Source: Diphasiastrum complanatum (Eukaryota > Streptophyta > Lycopodiopsida > Lycopodiales > Lycopodiaceae). Taken from it: a DNA stretch of 64,000 bases. The notes beneath the pieces are model-generated. The model searched no databases, was not told where the DNA came from, and saw only the letters and a list, made by a program, of their open reading frames with translations. This document shows, piece after piece, positions 22,068-32,262 of the stretch (position 1 is its first letter; each line of letters starts with the position of its first letter). The position numbers were made by a program, and so were the translations under genes. The DNA is taken from assembly GCA_029204225.1 (NCBI GenBank), contig CM055094.1:9775234-9839233 (forward strand), in the 5' to 3' direction.

Positions 22068-23211
22068 TGTTGGCTGATTTTGTCGAATCCCCAAGCTACT
22101 CGGACAGAACAACTCAAGAGCACCTCTCACCTTAGACCGAGGAGGTCTCTGAGAAGACGAGACTAATGAAGACTGAGAGCCAAGTATGAGAGCCGAGAAA
22201 TGATAGTTAGTAATAACAAGCAATAACTGTGTAAGCCTCATGGTAAATCCCGGAAGATAGAATGACCATGTAGGAACTAGTATTTCTAAACAAATGTAAT
22301 AAATGCAAGTAGACCCCTCTTAAAGAAAGTAGAGTGAGCCACCTTTTGATGGTGACCTCTAGTGGAGAGCAATATTCCACTTGTAATTTGAGAAATGTGG
22401 AAATTCCACTAGGATGCCACCTAAGGATCTCTCTTGCTTATTTAAGAGACTCCCTCTTTGTATCTACTCCATGCTTAATAAAAAGATTTCTCATGAGTTT
22501 GATGCTACACGAAGCTCCTTGATCATGATGGTTTTCTTGAATGATGCCCCTATGATCATGTTCTTCCATTAATATTGTGTGTGGTTGTGGATTTAGAGTG
22601 GATTAGTTTTCTTGCTTTCCTAGTTGTGGATTAGATTTCATGTTTTCTTGTGGATTAATGTAGGAGCCAGCATTCAAGTAAACTAAATAGGCTAGAAATG
22701 TGGGATAAATCTTGCATATTCTCTAACATTCTAGTTCTTGATGTTCTTGGGATGTCCAAGAATCAAAAGGCTGATTAGTTTCTTGATTCTTGGACTTCTA
22801 ACATGCTGTAGTTTAGTTCTTGTTTCTTGTTTATCAGTTATGCAAATGTAGCTCAGTTCAGTGTAGTGTAGAATCTGATTTCAATCCGTTTTTAGAGTAA
22901 GTAGCAGTAGAATCTATAGAACGTTCATTTGGGCTGCACTCTGTTCTGTGAAAGAGTGTTCTAGGCTTGCATCTTTATGTAGAATGTAAGCGCGTTCAAG
23001 AGTGACGACCCTGAGTAGTCCTCTGACAAGCAGGACAATAAAATTATACTACAGAGTTATTCAGTCCGTTTTTGTCTGGCCTGGGCATTGTAACAAATAA
23101 GAAACAGTCAAGTAATGCCCAAACGAGCCTGGTAACAAGCAAGAAATAGATCTGTAAGCAAGAAGCAGAAAGGTAAACAACAGGTCCTCTGGAGCAGAGG
23201 ATCTGTCAACA
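22068..23211 (+). repeat. 3' LTR of element D
   Basis: TGTTGGCTGA to CTGTCAACA, 1144 bp, followed by the AAACT target duplication. Confidence 0.93.
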
Positions 23212-23772
23212 AAACTTCCTATCATGCACTTTTTATATCAGATGAAAGGCCTAAGGATGTCCAAGAAGCTTTTCAATCCAAGGAGTGAGTTGAAGTAATG
23301 ACCCAAGAATTTGAAGTCTTGACGTCCAATAACACATGGGAGCTTGTGGAGCCACCAAACAACATGCATGTGATTGGATGTAAGTGGGTATTTAAAATCA
23401 AGTATAATCATGATGGATCTATCAATAAGTACAAAGCAAGGCTTTGTGCCAAAGGCTACTCACAGATTAAAGGTCTTGATTATGAAGACACCTTTGCACC
23501 AATTGCAAAGATGGTAACAGTTCGAATACTCATCTCTCTTGCATGTTTTCACAAATGGAGTATGTTCCAGTTTGATGTTTCTAATGCATTTCTCAATGGT
23601 TACCTTGAGTAGGAGATTTATATGGAGCAGTCTCCAGGTTTTGTGAAGGAAGGTGATGAATCAAAAGTTTTTTTTTAGTCCTGATCTAAGCTTTTGTGTT
23701 CATAAGCTAAGTCAACACATGCAGGATCCAAAGTTATATCATTGGAAGTTGGCTAAAAGAGTCTTGAGGTAC
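23212..23772 (+). pseudogene. Copia reverse transcriptase fragment of element B
   Basis: The pol frame of B resumes after D. A 104-codon open part shows NNTWELVEPP, CKWVFKIKYNHDGS, KARLCAKGYSQ, VRILISLACF and FDVSNAFLNG. A stop replaces a Glu at 23611. After about 23670 most of RT, including the YVDD box, is deleted. The last recognisable residues are LYHWKLAKRVLRY, just before RNase H. The frame ends at the inferred inversion edge near 23773. Its continuation is on the minus strand at 27597. Confidence 0.88.
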
Positions 23773-25352
23773 GGGTCAAGCCTACTTGGAGGTAGGTGGC
23801 ATTGATTGTACCTGTGGTGACACATATCCTGAGGGCATGAAGTGCATTACGGGATGATGTGGATCCAACATGCCCATGGTTGTGAGCCAACAGGGATGGA
23901 GATGGTTGCTCAGGGAGTGACAGCCGATACTTTGGCAAGTAATTAGGTGAGCTGCATGGTTATATGCACAGTTATCTCCAGGTTGGCGTCACATGTTATT
24001 TTTATCCATCATTATTTGGTAAGCAGGATGCAGCTTTTGGTTAGATCCAGTTGGAGTCTAGTTGCACTACAGGTGGACAGATTCTTGGGGAGCTATCAAC
24101 GGGTAATGGATACTTGTTGATTAGATGGTACAAGATACATGGTTCTGGAGCTATCCTACCTGATATGCTATGGATCGTGGGTGAGTTGTTCATCACGATA
24201 GTGGATCTAGTTTGTATATACTTTGGCTTGGACGCTATGATGGATGTTGTGGGGAGATAGGCTCCTTGGTGGGAGGCCTATGTACTAATCAAATCAGAGT
24301 TGACAACGTCAAGCATGGAAAGTTGAACTTACATGGGATGTAGGACAGGCAGATCATCATCAGTATCTCTGGGAGGTAGGCGAGCTACTCAGGTATAGCC
24401 TATGGTGAGGTTTGTGTACATTCATTCATTGAGTCCTTGGTAGACTCTTGTGCTAGGGGCATGGGGAATGGATGAGGATCAACTTTCAGGACTTATTGGA
24501 CAGGATGTCAGGGCAAAGCGGCTTGGAGCATAGCTTTGTTTGGGAGATACATCAGAGATGAGGCTTGGAGCGCTCATTGGTTTGAGATGGTTGATCTTGG
24601 ATGATGTATGAGGACATCTATGTGATATGCTTGGACGTGAGAGCATCTTGGTTACAGGTGCGGGCCATGGTTGGAGACTTGATTTGGAGACCAGTGGTGT
24701 AGCAGCAGATCTACAGGTGGCACAGGTGTTGGTACGACAGGATACCACAGTTTGGGCAGACCTTGTCATGTATTTGACGCTTTATCATTCGTGTTGGTTT
24801 GCATGAGTGTGTGTGGGCTTGCATGTTACCTTGTCACGAGAATCTAGATCTGAGTCGGAGTCGTATGCGGTTGTGCATTTGCTACAGTAAGACAAAGTAG
24901 TCATTTTATGCTCATTGACTTGTCATTGTCTACTAGTTGTCTATCTGGTGAGGGTGCAATCTTATGGTGGCAGTAAGATTTCCTCAAGTTGAGTCTCAGT
25001 CGCTCATTTGTGTCAGCTTTACAGGTTTGTGCTTGTAAGTGTCTGATTGGATGCCAACCTAGCTAGATGGAGGATATAAGTCTCATGGTGGCAGTGGGAT
25101 TTCCTCAGTTTGAGCCATGTCGCTCATGTGGTCCACTTGTGTCAAGTCGGATTGGGGACGAGTCAGTTGGTCGAGAGTATGGTAGACTCTCTGTATGAGC
25201 ATTGTGTTTGCATGATACTTTGTGAGTCAAACCTGGTGGTTTTTTGGTGTGCTTGAGTGTGAGTCAAGTACAGAGTAGCAGAATATGCATAACATCTTTT
25301 GGACACTCCAGACGTTGCTACAAATTATTGTTTTTCACTCTTATCACATTTG
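23773..25352 (+). mobile_element. Non-coding LTR element L, 3' internal part (in the inverted block)
   Basis: G/T-rich on this strand, no retroelement domain on either strand. It ends in a purine tract and an LTR, so the sense strand is plus here. A duplicated unit around GGTGGCAGTRRGATTTCCTC lies at about 24965 and 25085. With the block turned back it joins 27598-30660 (minus strand) to give one large non-coding element of LARD type. Confidence 0.5.
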
Positions 25353-25362
25353 AGCTTAAGGG
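25353..25362 (+). promoter_or_regulatory. Polypurine tract of element L
   Basis: AAGGGGAGAG directly precedes the probable LTR start TTAGAAATC. Confidence 0.6.
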
Positions 25363-25773
25363 GAGAGTTAGAAATCAGAGTTAATCTGATATACATTTTA
25401 TGTAAGCTCTAAATGTGATGATGTAATTGGTGTACAATTTATTTGGTTTACTGTATATGGTTGTGTTCGGGACGTGACCCGTTAGGATGTATGGATCGGG
25501 CACTGATCCCGTAGACGGCTACTTGGGTTAGCCGATAGCCACAAATAGGAAGAATTAGCCTGTACAGAGTTATTTACAGTACTTGCTATACTTGGGGGCA
25601 TGTCCCAAGTTTGTCGATCAAATTTGGCCATATTGGACCCGACCTTAGTTTGACAGGTGGTAGGCCAATTTTAGGAGACCTGCCTTTTCATGCAGTTTGT
25701 GAATACTCTATATGTACAGTGTTTCTTTGTAATCTAATAACTTTTGCTGTGCCATCTTTGAGAGCTTGTGAGG
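25363..25773 (+). repeat. 3' LTR of element L, truncated at its right end
   Basis: The last 90 bp (from about 25685, CATGCAGTTTGTGAATA) match the reverse strand of about 30735-30825, next to a PBS there. The LTR stops at 25773, where the LTR of element C/G begins. Confidence 0.55.
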
Positions 25774-25857
25774 GGCATTCTGGCCACTTGGCCACTATGT
25801 CGCTTTCCTTGCTAAGGTGTGACAAGGCTAAGGTGCTGAAAAATGGTTAAGGCAACA
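25774..25857 (-). repeat. Start of the 3' LTR of element C (G part), truncated
   Basis: On the minus strand it reads TGTTGCCTTAACC onward and matches 4213-4300 on the plus strand. It is preceded by a purine-rich AGGAAAGATTT (25868-25858). Confidence 0.6.
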
Positions 25858-26381
25858 AAATCTTTCCTGAAAAACTTTGATCTTCATATTTAACATATCG
25901 TGAAATCTGAGATGTTGCTCCTTTGATAGAGCCTTTGTGAAGTAATCTACTACCATGAAGTTTGTTCTGCAGAAAACTAATTCTACTTCCTTGTTGTGCA
26001 CTTTCTCTCTAAGGTAATAATACCTAATTTCTATATGTTTGCTTTGAGAGTGAAATCTCGGATTGAGAGATAGCATTATTGTGCTTTTGATTGTCACAAT
26101 AGATTGTTGTTTAGAAAGTGGTTGTGCAAGGTTCAAGTCTGCAAGCAGTTGCCTTAGCAAGATCGTCTCTTTGGTTGTATTGGTGGCAGCTATGTATTCG
26201 GATTCTGTTGATGATAATGCAACTGAGGTCTGCTTCCGGTTGTTCCATGAGATTGGGCCTTGATTGTATAAAAATACAAATTAAGAAGTTGATTTTCTGG
26301 TGTCGACATCTTCTGCCCAATCCGCATTTGCCTAGGCTTCAAGGATGTTGGCAGTGTGGTTGCCTCCGTAGCAGATGTTGA
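25858..26381 (-). pseudogene. Copia RNase H, 3' end of element C (G part)
   Basis: On the minus strand the frame starts ICYGGN immediately after TCAAC and continues with ADWAEDVDTRKSTS, KQTSVALSSTESEYIAA, RSKHIEIRYY-like (SQSKHIEIRYYYLREKV) and FTKALSKEQHLRFHDML. These are the conserved RNase H blocks of Copia elements, which degrade the RNA template. It continues exactly in frame from 7572 of element C. Stops and small shifts show decay. Confidence 0.85.
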
Positions 26382-27100
26382 TGTGAAGTTTTTAGCATGT
26401 GTGAACTTCACCACACACCCTACAGGATCTTACTGAGGTGTTGTGATTGCACAAGATTGATCAAAGAAAAGTATGCTTGAAAAATCTAAGACAAGAACAC
26501 AATGGCATACATCTAATGATAAAATCTAACTCTTCACTATGAGAAATGAATGTCAGAAATAATTCTCAGTATGGAAAAAAGAGACTGCTCTCGAGTAGAG
26601 AGAGAAAATCATATATAGAAAACTCGGGTAGAGAGAGAATGAGTCCAAAACACCAAAATCTCAATATTCACAATGTGGCAAAACATGCCCAGCTTTTCCT
26701 ACATGAGAAAGACTCGAATTCCTACAGTGGAGTTGCATGAAAATTTCACTTAACTGAACTAATTCACCTACCAGAGATCCACATGTGTAACTGCATGCAT
26801 GTATGGTGCATGTACTGCATGTCAACTCATAAAATTGCCTAGACATGTGTAGATCACAAAAACTACTTTGCATGTTGCATGCACTGATTGCATGTGGCTT
26901 GCATGCATACAGTAAGACTTTGCATGCTATCTAAACATCTGCATGTCATCATAATTGAACCTATCTAACTCAAACCCGAGCTACACTAGAAGGATGCTCA
27001 ATTCACACTCCTTATATGTACAACATGAAATCTAGTGGCAATCATCATGGGCATGACCCCAAACTCGAGATAGGAAGATAATATTTATATAATCTTCACA
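26382..27100 (-). repeat. 3' LTR of element B, inverted
   Basis: On the minus strand TGTGAAGATT (27100) to CTTCACA (26382), about 719 bp, homologous to 7573-8302. Estimated 5% divergence by eye over the first half. The next bases on the minus strand, TCAAC, equal those preceding the 5' LTR at 7573. Confidence 0.9.
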
Positions 27101-27110
27101 CTCCTCCTTA
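27101..27110 (-). promoter_or_regulatory. Polypurine tract of element B, inverted
   Basis: TAAGGAGGAG on the minus strand, directly before the LTR. Confidence 0.85.
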
Positions 27111-27597
27111 AAATTTATGTTTCTATCAACATAGATTTCAAAATTAGGCCAAGGCTAGACCTCATCTTCATAAAGACATTCTTGAGTAGAGGCTTGGTGA
27201 GAAGATCTGCAACACAATTTGAAGATGAAACATGCTCCAATGAGATCCCTCTTCCAATGACTTTTTCTCTTACAAAATGATGAGCCACTTCAAAATGCTT
27301 GCTCCTTGCATGAAAGACTAGACTATTTGCAAGAGCCTGAGCAGAAATGTTATCATTCTTGATAATTGGTAAATCTTCATCTGCATAACACTTAAGCTCC
27401 AAAAGTAGCCTTTTGATCCATAAAACCTCCTTTGTTGTGGTTGTAAGAGATTTGTATTCAGCTTCACAGGATGATAAGGAAATAGTTGTCTGCTTTTTCG
27501 ATAGTCAAGAAACCAAATTTCCTCCAAGAAATATAGTGTAAGCACTTGTGGATTTCCTATCCAACCTGTCTCTTGCAAAATCTTATTCACATATTAT
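27111..27597 (-). pseudogene. Copia RNase H of element B, inverted
   Basis: The minus strand shows DFARDRLDRKST, KKQTTISLSSCEAEYKSL, TKEVLWIKRLLLELK, then NDNISAQALANS, RSKHFEVAHHFVREKV and SSSNCVADLLTKPLLKN. It is the RNase H missing from B at 23772 and resembles the tail kept in element A (2404-2565). One stop near the middle (LVS*LSKKQ) and one near the start. The 5' edge at about 27597 is the second inversion edge. Confidence 0.88.
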
Positions 27598-30500
27598 GCT
27601 CACCTGATGTTTCCGATCCTAGTCACCATCCTGCTAGACAAGCCGAACTCCAAAGCATCACCTGCTCCATCTGGCTCCTAGTATCTGCTCACTCTCCCTG
27701 GCTATGTGCCACCTGACACCATGCCAATGCAAGCATATCCCTGAGTCATCGCTCATGGGATCTCGAGACTACTGTCTCCCTGATCAAATTGAGGTATATG
27801 GCTCTGACTGACTTCCTCTAAGCTTTCTCATGATCTCACCACCTGAGAATCTGCATCATGGAAATTCCAACACCTGTGCCAAGCCTAGACTCCTGCAAAT
27901 ACAGCCAAATGCATGAAGGCTATAGGTACCTTATCCACGCCCGTGATGGTAGATGTCTCCCCATCGATGCCAATGTCCAAAACTGGCCCTCTGTTGTAAT
28001 GTCATCTGGTACTCCCAAATGAGCACGCCATGAAGTCCTCGCCATCAATGTCCCCTACAGTAGATCGCTAGCAAAACACCCATCATAGTGTTTGCCCTCT
28101 GATCACACCCCGTGCGATCTGCATTAGCTCTTCAACCTAGAGCTAACTCTCAAAGCTTTACGCTTTGACCATTTGCGTTTGCAGTGTTCTAATTCCATCA
28201 TGAATCCCACCTGTAAGTCCTGTCCATGCCAATGACTCAAGTCCAATACGAAATAGCTGCCCCCTGATGATCATCCCATGTCATCCTGCAGTGCTATCCC
28301 TACCAGGTATTTCAATGTCATCCCTGATCACAAAGATCTGAGCATCTACCCTGTAGTGCCCACCTGTATTCTCCCAAACTAGCTCCAAGCTGCTCTTGTG
28401 AATGGTTCCAAACCACTCCCTAAGAATACACTGAGATGTGAACTCCAAAGCCATCATCAAGTCCCTCACATGACTGTGCATGCCAATATCCCTCCAAGTA
28501 AACTTGTGAGATCTTCCATGGCCCAAACCAAACGATCTGTACCATGTCATCACTGGAATCTGCATCTCTGATGCAATCCTGATATGGCAACTCTTCGATG
28601 ACAAACCTGATACACTGCTCCACAGCTACAATGGCTTGATCAAAATTGACTTACTGACTGCAAAACCACAAAATCATCATACTCACCACTCGTTAAGAGC
28701 ATCCAAAGTGTGATTATTGACCCGTTCTTCATCCTCTGCGTGTCCCACACACAGCTCATCCAATGCAAGTCCGTAATCTTGCCCAATGGCTTCCAACTAG
28801 CACCACCTCGCATTTTCATCACCTATGACCGCCAAAATGTGTGTACCTCCAAGGTAGCCCATATTTCCCTCCGAACGAGAAATTTCTAAGCTATAGATGC
28901 ATGTGTCAATGCAGCTATCACCTGACTCGACAATGCCACTGCCGATCATACCTGTGAGAGCGTTCCCCCAAAATGCCACTTGACGTTGGTTGGTTCTAAC
29001 TCCAAAAGTTGAACCTGATCACGAGAATTTTTCACCTGTAACTGGCATACCATGCCTACCTCTCACCTGTGATCGCTTGCCTTCTCAAAATTGTTGCCAA
29101 TGATGGGTAGTCACGCCGCGAAACTGCACTTCCGTCGCCAAAACTAGCTTTCTCCACACAATTTTGCTACCATTCGCTCCCATACTGCATTTACCGCCTC
29201 CAAACACCCTGTTACCCTGTCATGAATAAGTAATAATGATTTTGAAGCAATAATGCCTCATTGTACCGCCTGTAGCAGGTTTCACCAGCCAAAAATTTCC
29301 CCAAATTTGGCCCTACAGTACCCAAATGGCGAATGTAGCCCATCACTAGGTCACCCGCACTCCGCTCGATGGAATGGTGATGAAAACTCCCTGAAACACC
29401 TTTCTCCCTGCTCTGTGATGTCCCTCTATCCGTTGGCTCTGAGCAGCCAGTTTCAAGGGTCATTTTGGCCCAACGATGGCCAAAATAGGTGCCCTCTAGC
29501 CCCAAGAAGCCCCAATGCTAATTTGCCTTGCAAAAATGAACTGAATTTTCATTCTGAAAATTTTTAATGAAAAAAGAGCATTTCTTGCCCTTCGGGTCCC
29601 TTCAGCCATTTCATTATGAAGATTTTTATTGAAGTTGAAGGCCCACTGGCCCTTCGGACCCCTTCAAAGCTTCAAACCTTCTTTCAACCATATCTCAATG
29701 GCCCATCTTCATCTAATGGCTCACAGCTCTTCCCAAGCCTTCCATATTGGTCGTCGGTCTTCAATCTTCATAATCGGATGGCTATCTGCCTCCACACGCA
29801 TCAAACAACGCTCTTACAGCCGTTGGACCACCAATGTACACTATGGCTCTTTCTGGCCGCGCGCGACCCTCGCGGGTCCTCTCTCTCTCCCCTTCTTCCT
29901 TCTTTGCTTGAAGCTTTTAAACTTGTGGCTATGGCTGCCGCCCTATTCAAATTGCTACAGCTCCCTGGCTGATCCACGGCACTCCACAACCAACTGCAGT
30001 CAGGGTCGCCCTATCCCAACGCCCATCCTTACCAGTTTACAGATCATCAAAACACTTCTGACAGAAAAAAATCCATTGTTTTCCTCCTGTAAACCCTAGC
30101 AACTTTGAAGAGAAGGATATTTTGGGCATTTCTCAGGCTTTCCATGAGCTTTCACTTGCAGCTCCTATGTGGCTGAGGTCGCCCTACCTCTGGCTCAGTA
30201 ACACAATTTACGGCTTGCCAATTGGTGCGGTATCGACTACAAACACACTGGTTTTCATTCCAAACCGTCAACACCCCATGAAACTGGAAATTTTTCAAAT
30301 TTCCTCAATTTTCCACCCAATCTGACCCTGTAAATTGCTATGGCTCTCTCTCACTGCTCTTTGCAAATCCCTTGCAAGTCCCGTTATGCCAAACGGTTGT
30401 CCACACAGTGAATAACGTAGCCAACATCGATGATTTTTCCGAAACCACCAAAACTGCAAGTTTCTCCGTGAATCCACCTACGACGATCATTTTGATCTTC

Positions 30501-30661
30501 CCCGAAGCTCCGATCGAAGGAACTTTGCTATCTCATGTCATCTGGACTATCGATACCCTGTATGGAGTCCTCTCTCCTGAGACGCTTTGAGTGCTATTTC
30601 TCCTAGTGAAAGATGCTATCTCATAGCTCCACCGGATGGTACATACCTGCATCACCCTGAA
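27598..30661 (-). mobile_element. Non-coding LTR element L, 5' internal part
   Basis: From the PBS at 30673 downward on the minus strand about 3 kb show no gag or pol motif. The longest open stretches (28281-28604 and 29212-29505, minus) resemble nothing I know, and plus-strand ones are equally long. Base composition of the sense strand (G/T-rich) matches 23773-25352. I interpret it as the other half of L, separated by the inversion. Confidence 0.5.
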
Positions 30662-30673
30662 GCTCTGATACCA
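30662..30673 (-). promoter_or_regulatory. Primer binding site of element L
   Basis: TGGTATCAGAGC on the minus strand, preceded by an LTR end reading AATTTCAACT. Confidence 0.85.
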
Positions 30674-30825
30674 AGTTGAAATTCTGTTAGGATCTAGTGC
30701 AGTATGCAGATCACATCACACAATCACCATAGCCACTCCTCACAAGCTCTCAAAGATGGCACAACAAAAGTTATTAGATTACAAAGAAACACTGTACATA
30801 TAGATATTCACAAACTGCATGAATG
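30674..30825 (-). repeat. 5' LTR of element L, right part only
   Basis: Starts at the PBS and matches the 3' LTR of L over about 90 bp (GTTTGTGAATA...GAGCTTGTGAGG). The upstream part of the LTR is not recognisable beyond about 30825. Confidence 0.55.
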
Positions 30826-30989
30826 TCAAAAGAATCTCTCTGTGTCGCTGCTAATGGAAAGCTAGAGACAGCCGGTCATTGAGGTACTAATTTCTCTTCT
30901 TTTTGTTACTTCCTCATCCTGCACATCAATTAGGATCTGTAAAAGTTCAATTTTTTTACTGGTAAATCATCCTTTGTGCCACTATTTTG

Positions 30990-31940
30990 TCCTTCTTGAG
31001 AATCATTTTTTCTTTCCTGTTCTTGAGCCAAAGATGACTAAGTTTGGATTGTTAAGACTGAAATTGCCAGTTCTTTTACTTGAGTTCTGAAAGTACTTAT
31101 TTTGGAGGGTAGAGAAGCTGGGCCTTTTTAGAAGGTGTTCTATCTCACAAATATTTTCGGCGTCTCCTAAGGGTGCTAGAAATTTGGCAGATGAGTCTTT
31201 TGTGAGTTCGATGGAGGCATCAATCATGAACTGATGGATAAAAAGAAAAGCCAGGTGTGCTTTCATGACATCCCTAGCAGGTTTATGTAGCCACATGAAG
31301 AAGACATTCATCTGATTTTGGACGGAGGCACCAAGGAAGAATTTGGCTAGGTTATTCATCATGAACCTGACTGCATGGTCAAACCAGATGATGGAAGAAT
31401 TGTTTTTGCATTTATCTCCACATCTACATTTGAAAAAAAGTCTTTTCTAGTTCCAGATTTTGGCTTGGTGGAGGTTCATTCTATTGAAACCGTTTTTGAA
31501 ATGACCTCTAATTCTGCCCCAGATTTGCTCAGAGGGGCAACGAGAGGATTCAAATTTGTTCATACAAATAATGGTGTCAAAAGCAACATGAGTCTCAAGT
31601 GATGGATTTTTATGCAGGGCGGCCAGCTTGCAGACTTCTATTTTTTTTTGTCAAATGTGTCATCATGATCCAAAGATCGATAGGTATGGGAGCAAGAAAA
31701 TTGATGGATGGAAGACTCCAGAGTTTGTAAAATGAAGATATATATTCACCCAGTCAATAGTTTCAAGAAGATCAATTAGGCACAAAATTTTATCCTTCGG
31801 TTCAGTAGAAGAACAAGTAGCCGTATCAGTGTTAATGATAAAATCATGCATCATAACGGCCTTTTTTTTATAACAAATGAGTGTCTGTATAAAATGGCCA
31901 GGTGGTGGAAGGGGCTTCCCATAACCCAAAGAGACAGGTT
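30990..31940 (-). pseudogene. Unclassified LTR-element protein M, minus-strand copy
   Basis: Minus-strand frames encode the blocks YGKPLPPPGHFIQTL, LCLIDLLETIDWVNIY, SLPSINFLAPIPIDLWIM, MNKFESSRCPSEQIWGRI and LLKRPSFSTLQNKYFQNS, all recurring in the same order in the plus-strand copy at 45815-47035. Shifts, stops and an internal deletion after NIYLHF show decay. The blocks follow an LTR-like region and a weak PBS, so this is probably the gag or an accessory protein of an LTR element. I cannot assign it to a family; no Cys knuckle or enzyme motif is seen. Confidence 0.5.
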
Positions 31941-32262
31941 TTTGAAACCATCATGTGGACTAAAACATAAAAACAGACCTTTGTTAGCTTATGAATCGGA
32001 TAAAAGTTAAAGGTTTCAGTACTATCCCAACCAAGGAATAGTCGGATTTACACCACCAGGATGTAGAGAGAGAGTTACAAAATTTCACCTAGTTCCTCTT
32101 GACAAAGCAAGACCGAAACCTTTTGAAGCCTTTATTTATAATCCAACAAGGTAAAATATAGTTGAAAAGTAGAATACATTACTGAAAAAGCACCGTAAAG
32201 CATAACCACTTTCAAGACGTACCTGCCACCATCCCACAACACAAAATCGCACAAGTTAGTAC
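31941..32262 (-). repeat. LTR-like region of element M, minus-strand copy
   Basis: The minus strand matches 45480-45797: GTGGGATGGTGGCAGGTA, a (G/T)ATAAATAAAGG promoter-like word, GGTGGTGTAAATCCGACTAT and TTCATAAGCTAACA. A weak PBS (TGGTTTCAAAAAC) follows at about 31940-31953. Confidence 0.55.

Larger units (their letters stand above)
11438..23211 (+). mobile_element. Gag-only gypsy-like LTR element D
   Basis: Two LTRs of 1144 bp each (11438-12581, 22068-23211) are flanked by a perfect 5-bp target duplication AAACT (11433-11437 and 23212-23216) inside the pol gene of B. The internal part contains a degenerate PBS, a repeat-rich leader, a gag gene with three knuckles and a purine tract, but no protease, RT or integrase that I can find. 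Element E sits inside at 15448-20178. The design fits non-autonomous gag-bearing LTR elements (TR-GAG type). The LTRs differ at about 50 sites by eye (about 4.4%). Confidence 0.9.
7573..27597 (+). mobile_element. Copia element B, split by nested element D and by an inversion
   Basis: B consists of 7573-11437, 23212-about 23772 and, in inverted orientation, 27597 down to 26382. It starts with the LTR at 7573, and its 3' LTR lies on the minus strand at 26382-27100. The base pairs before the first LTR (TCAAC, 7568-7572) equal those after the last LTR when read on the minus strand (26381-26377), a perfect target duplication inside element C. The segments together cover gag, protease, integrase, RT and RNase H in order, with a small loss at the inversion edge and a deletion in RT. 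Confidence 0.8.

Noticed and set aside
23690-23770. Link between TTCATAAGCTAA here and in element M
   Set aside because: Only about 12 bp shared; judged chance.
24479-24769. Minus-strand 96-codon Cys/Ser-rich ORF
   Set aside because: Antisense to the inferred L element and no conserved motif apart from chance Cys pairs.
28281-28604. 107-codon minus-strand ORF in L as a gene
   Set aside because: No motif, similar-length ORFs on the other strand, and it lies inside a coding-free LTR element.
29616-30099. Two overlapping plus-strand ORFs of 118 and 156 codons
   Set aside because: Same DNA in two frames, antisense to L, GC-rich composition explains openness.
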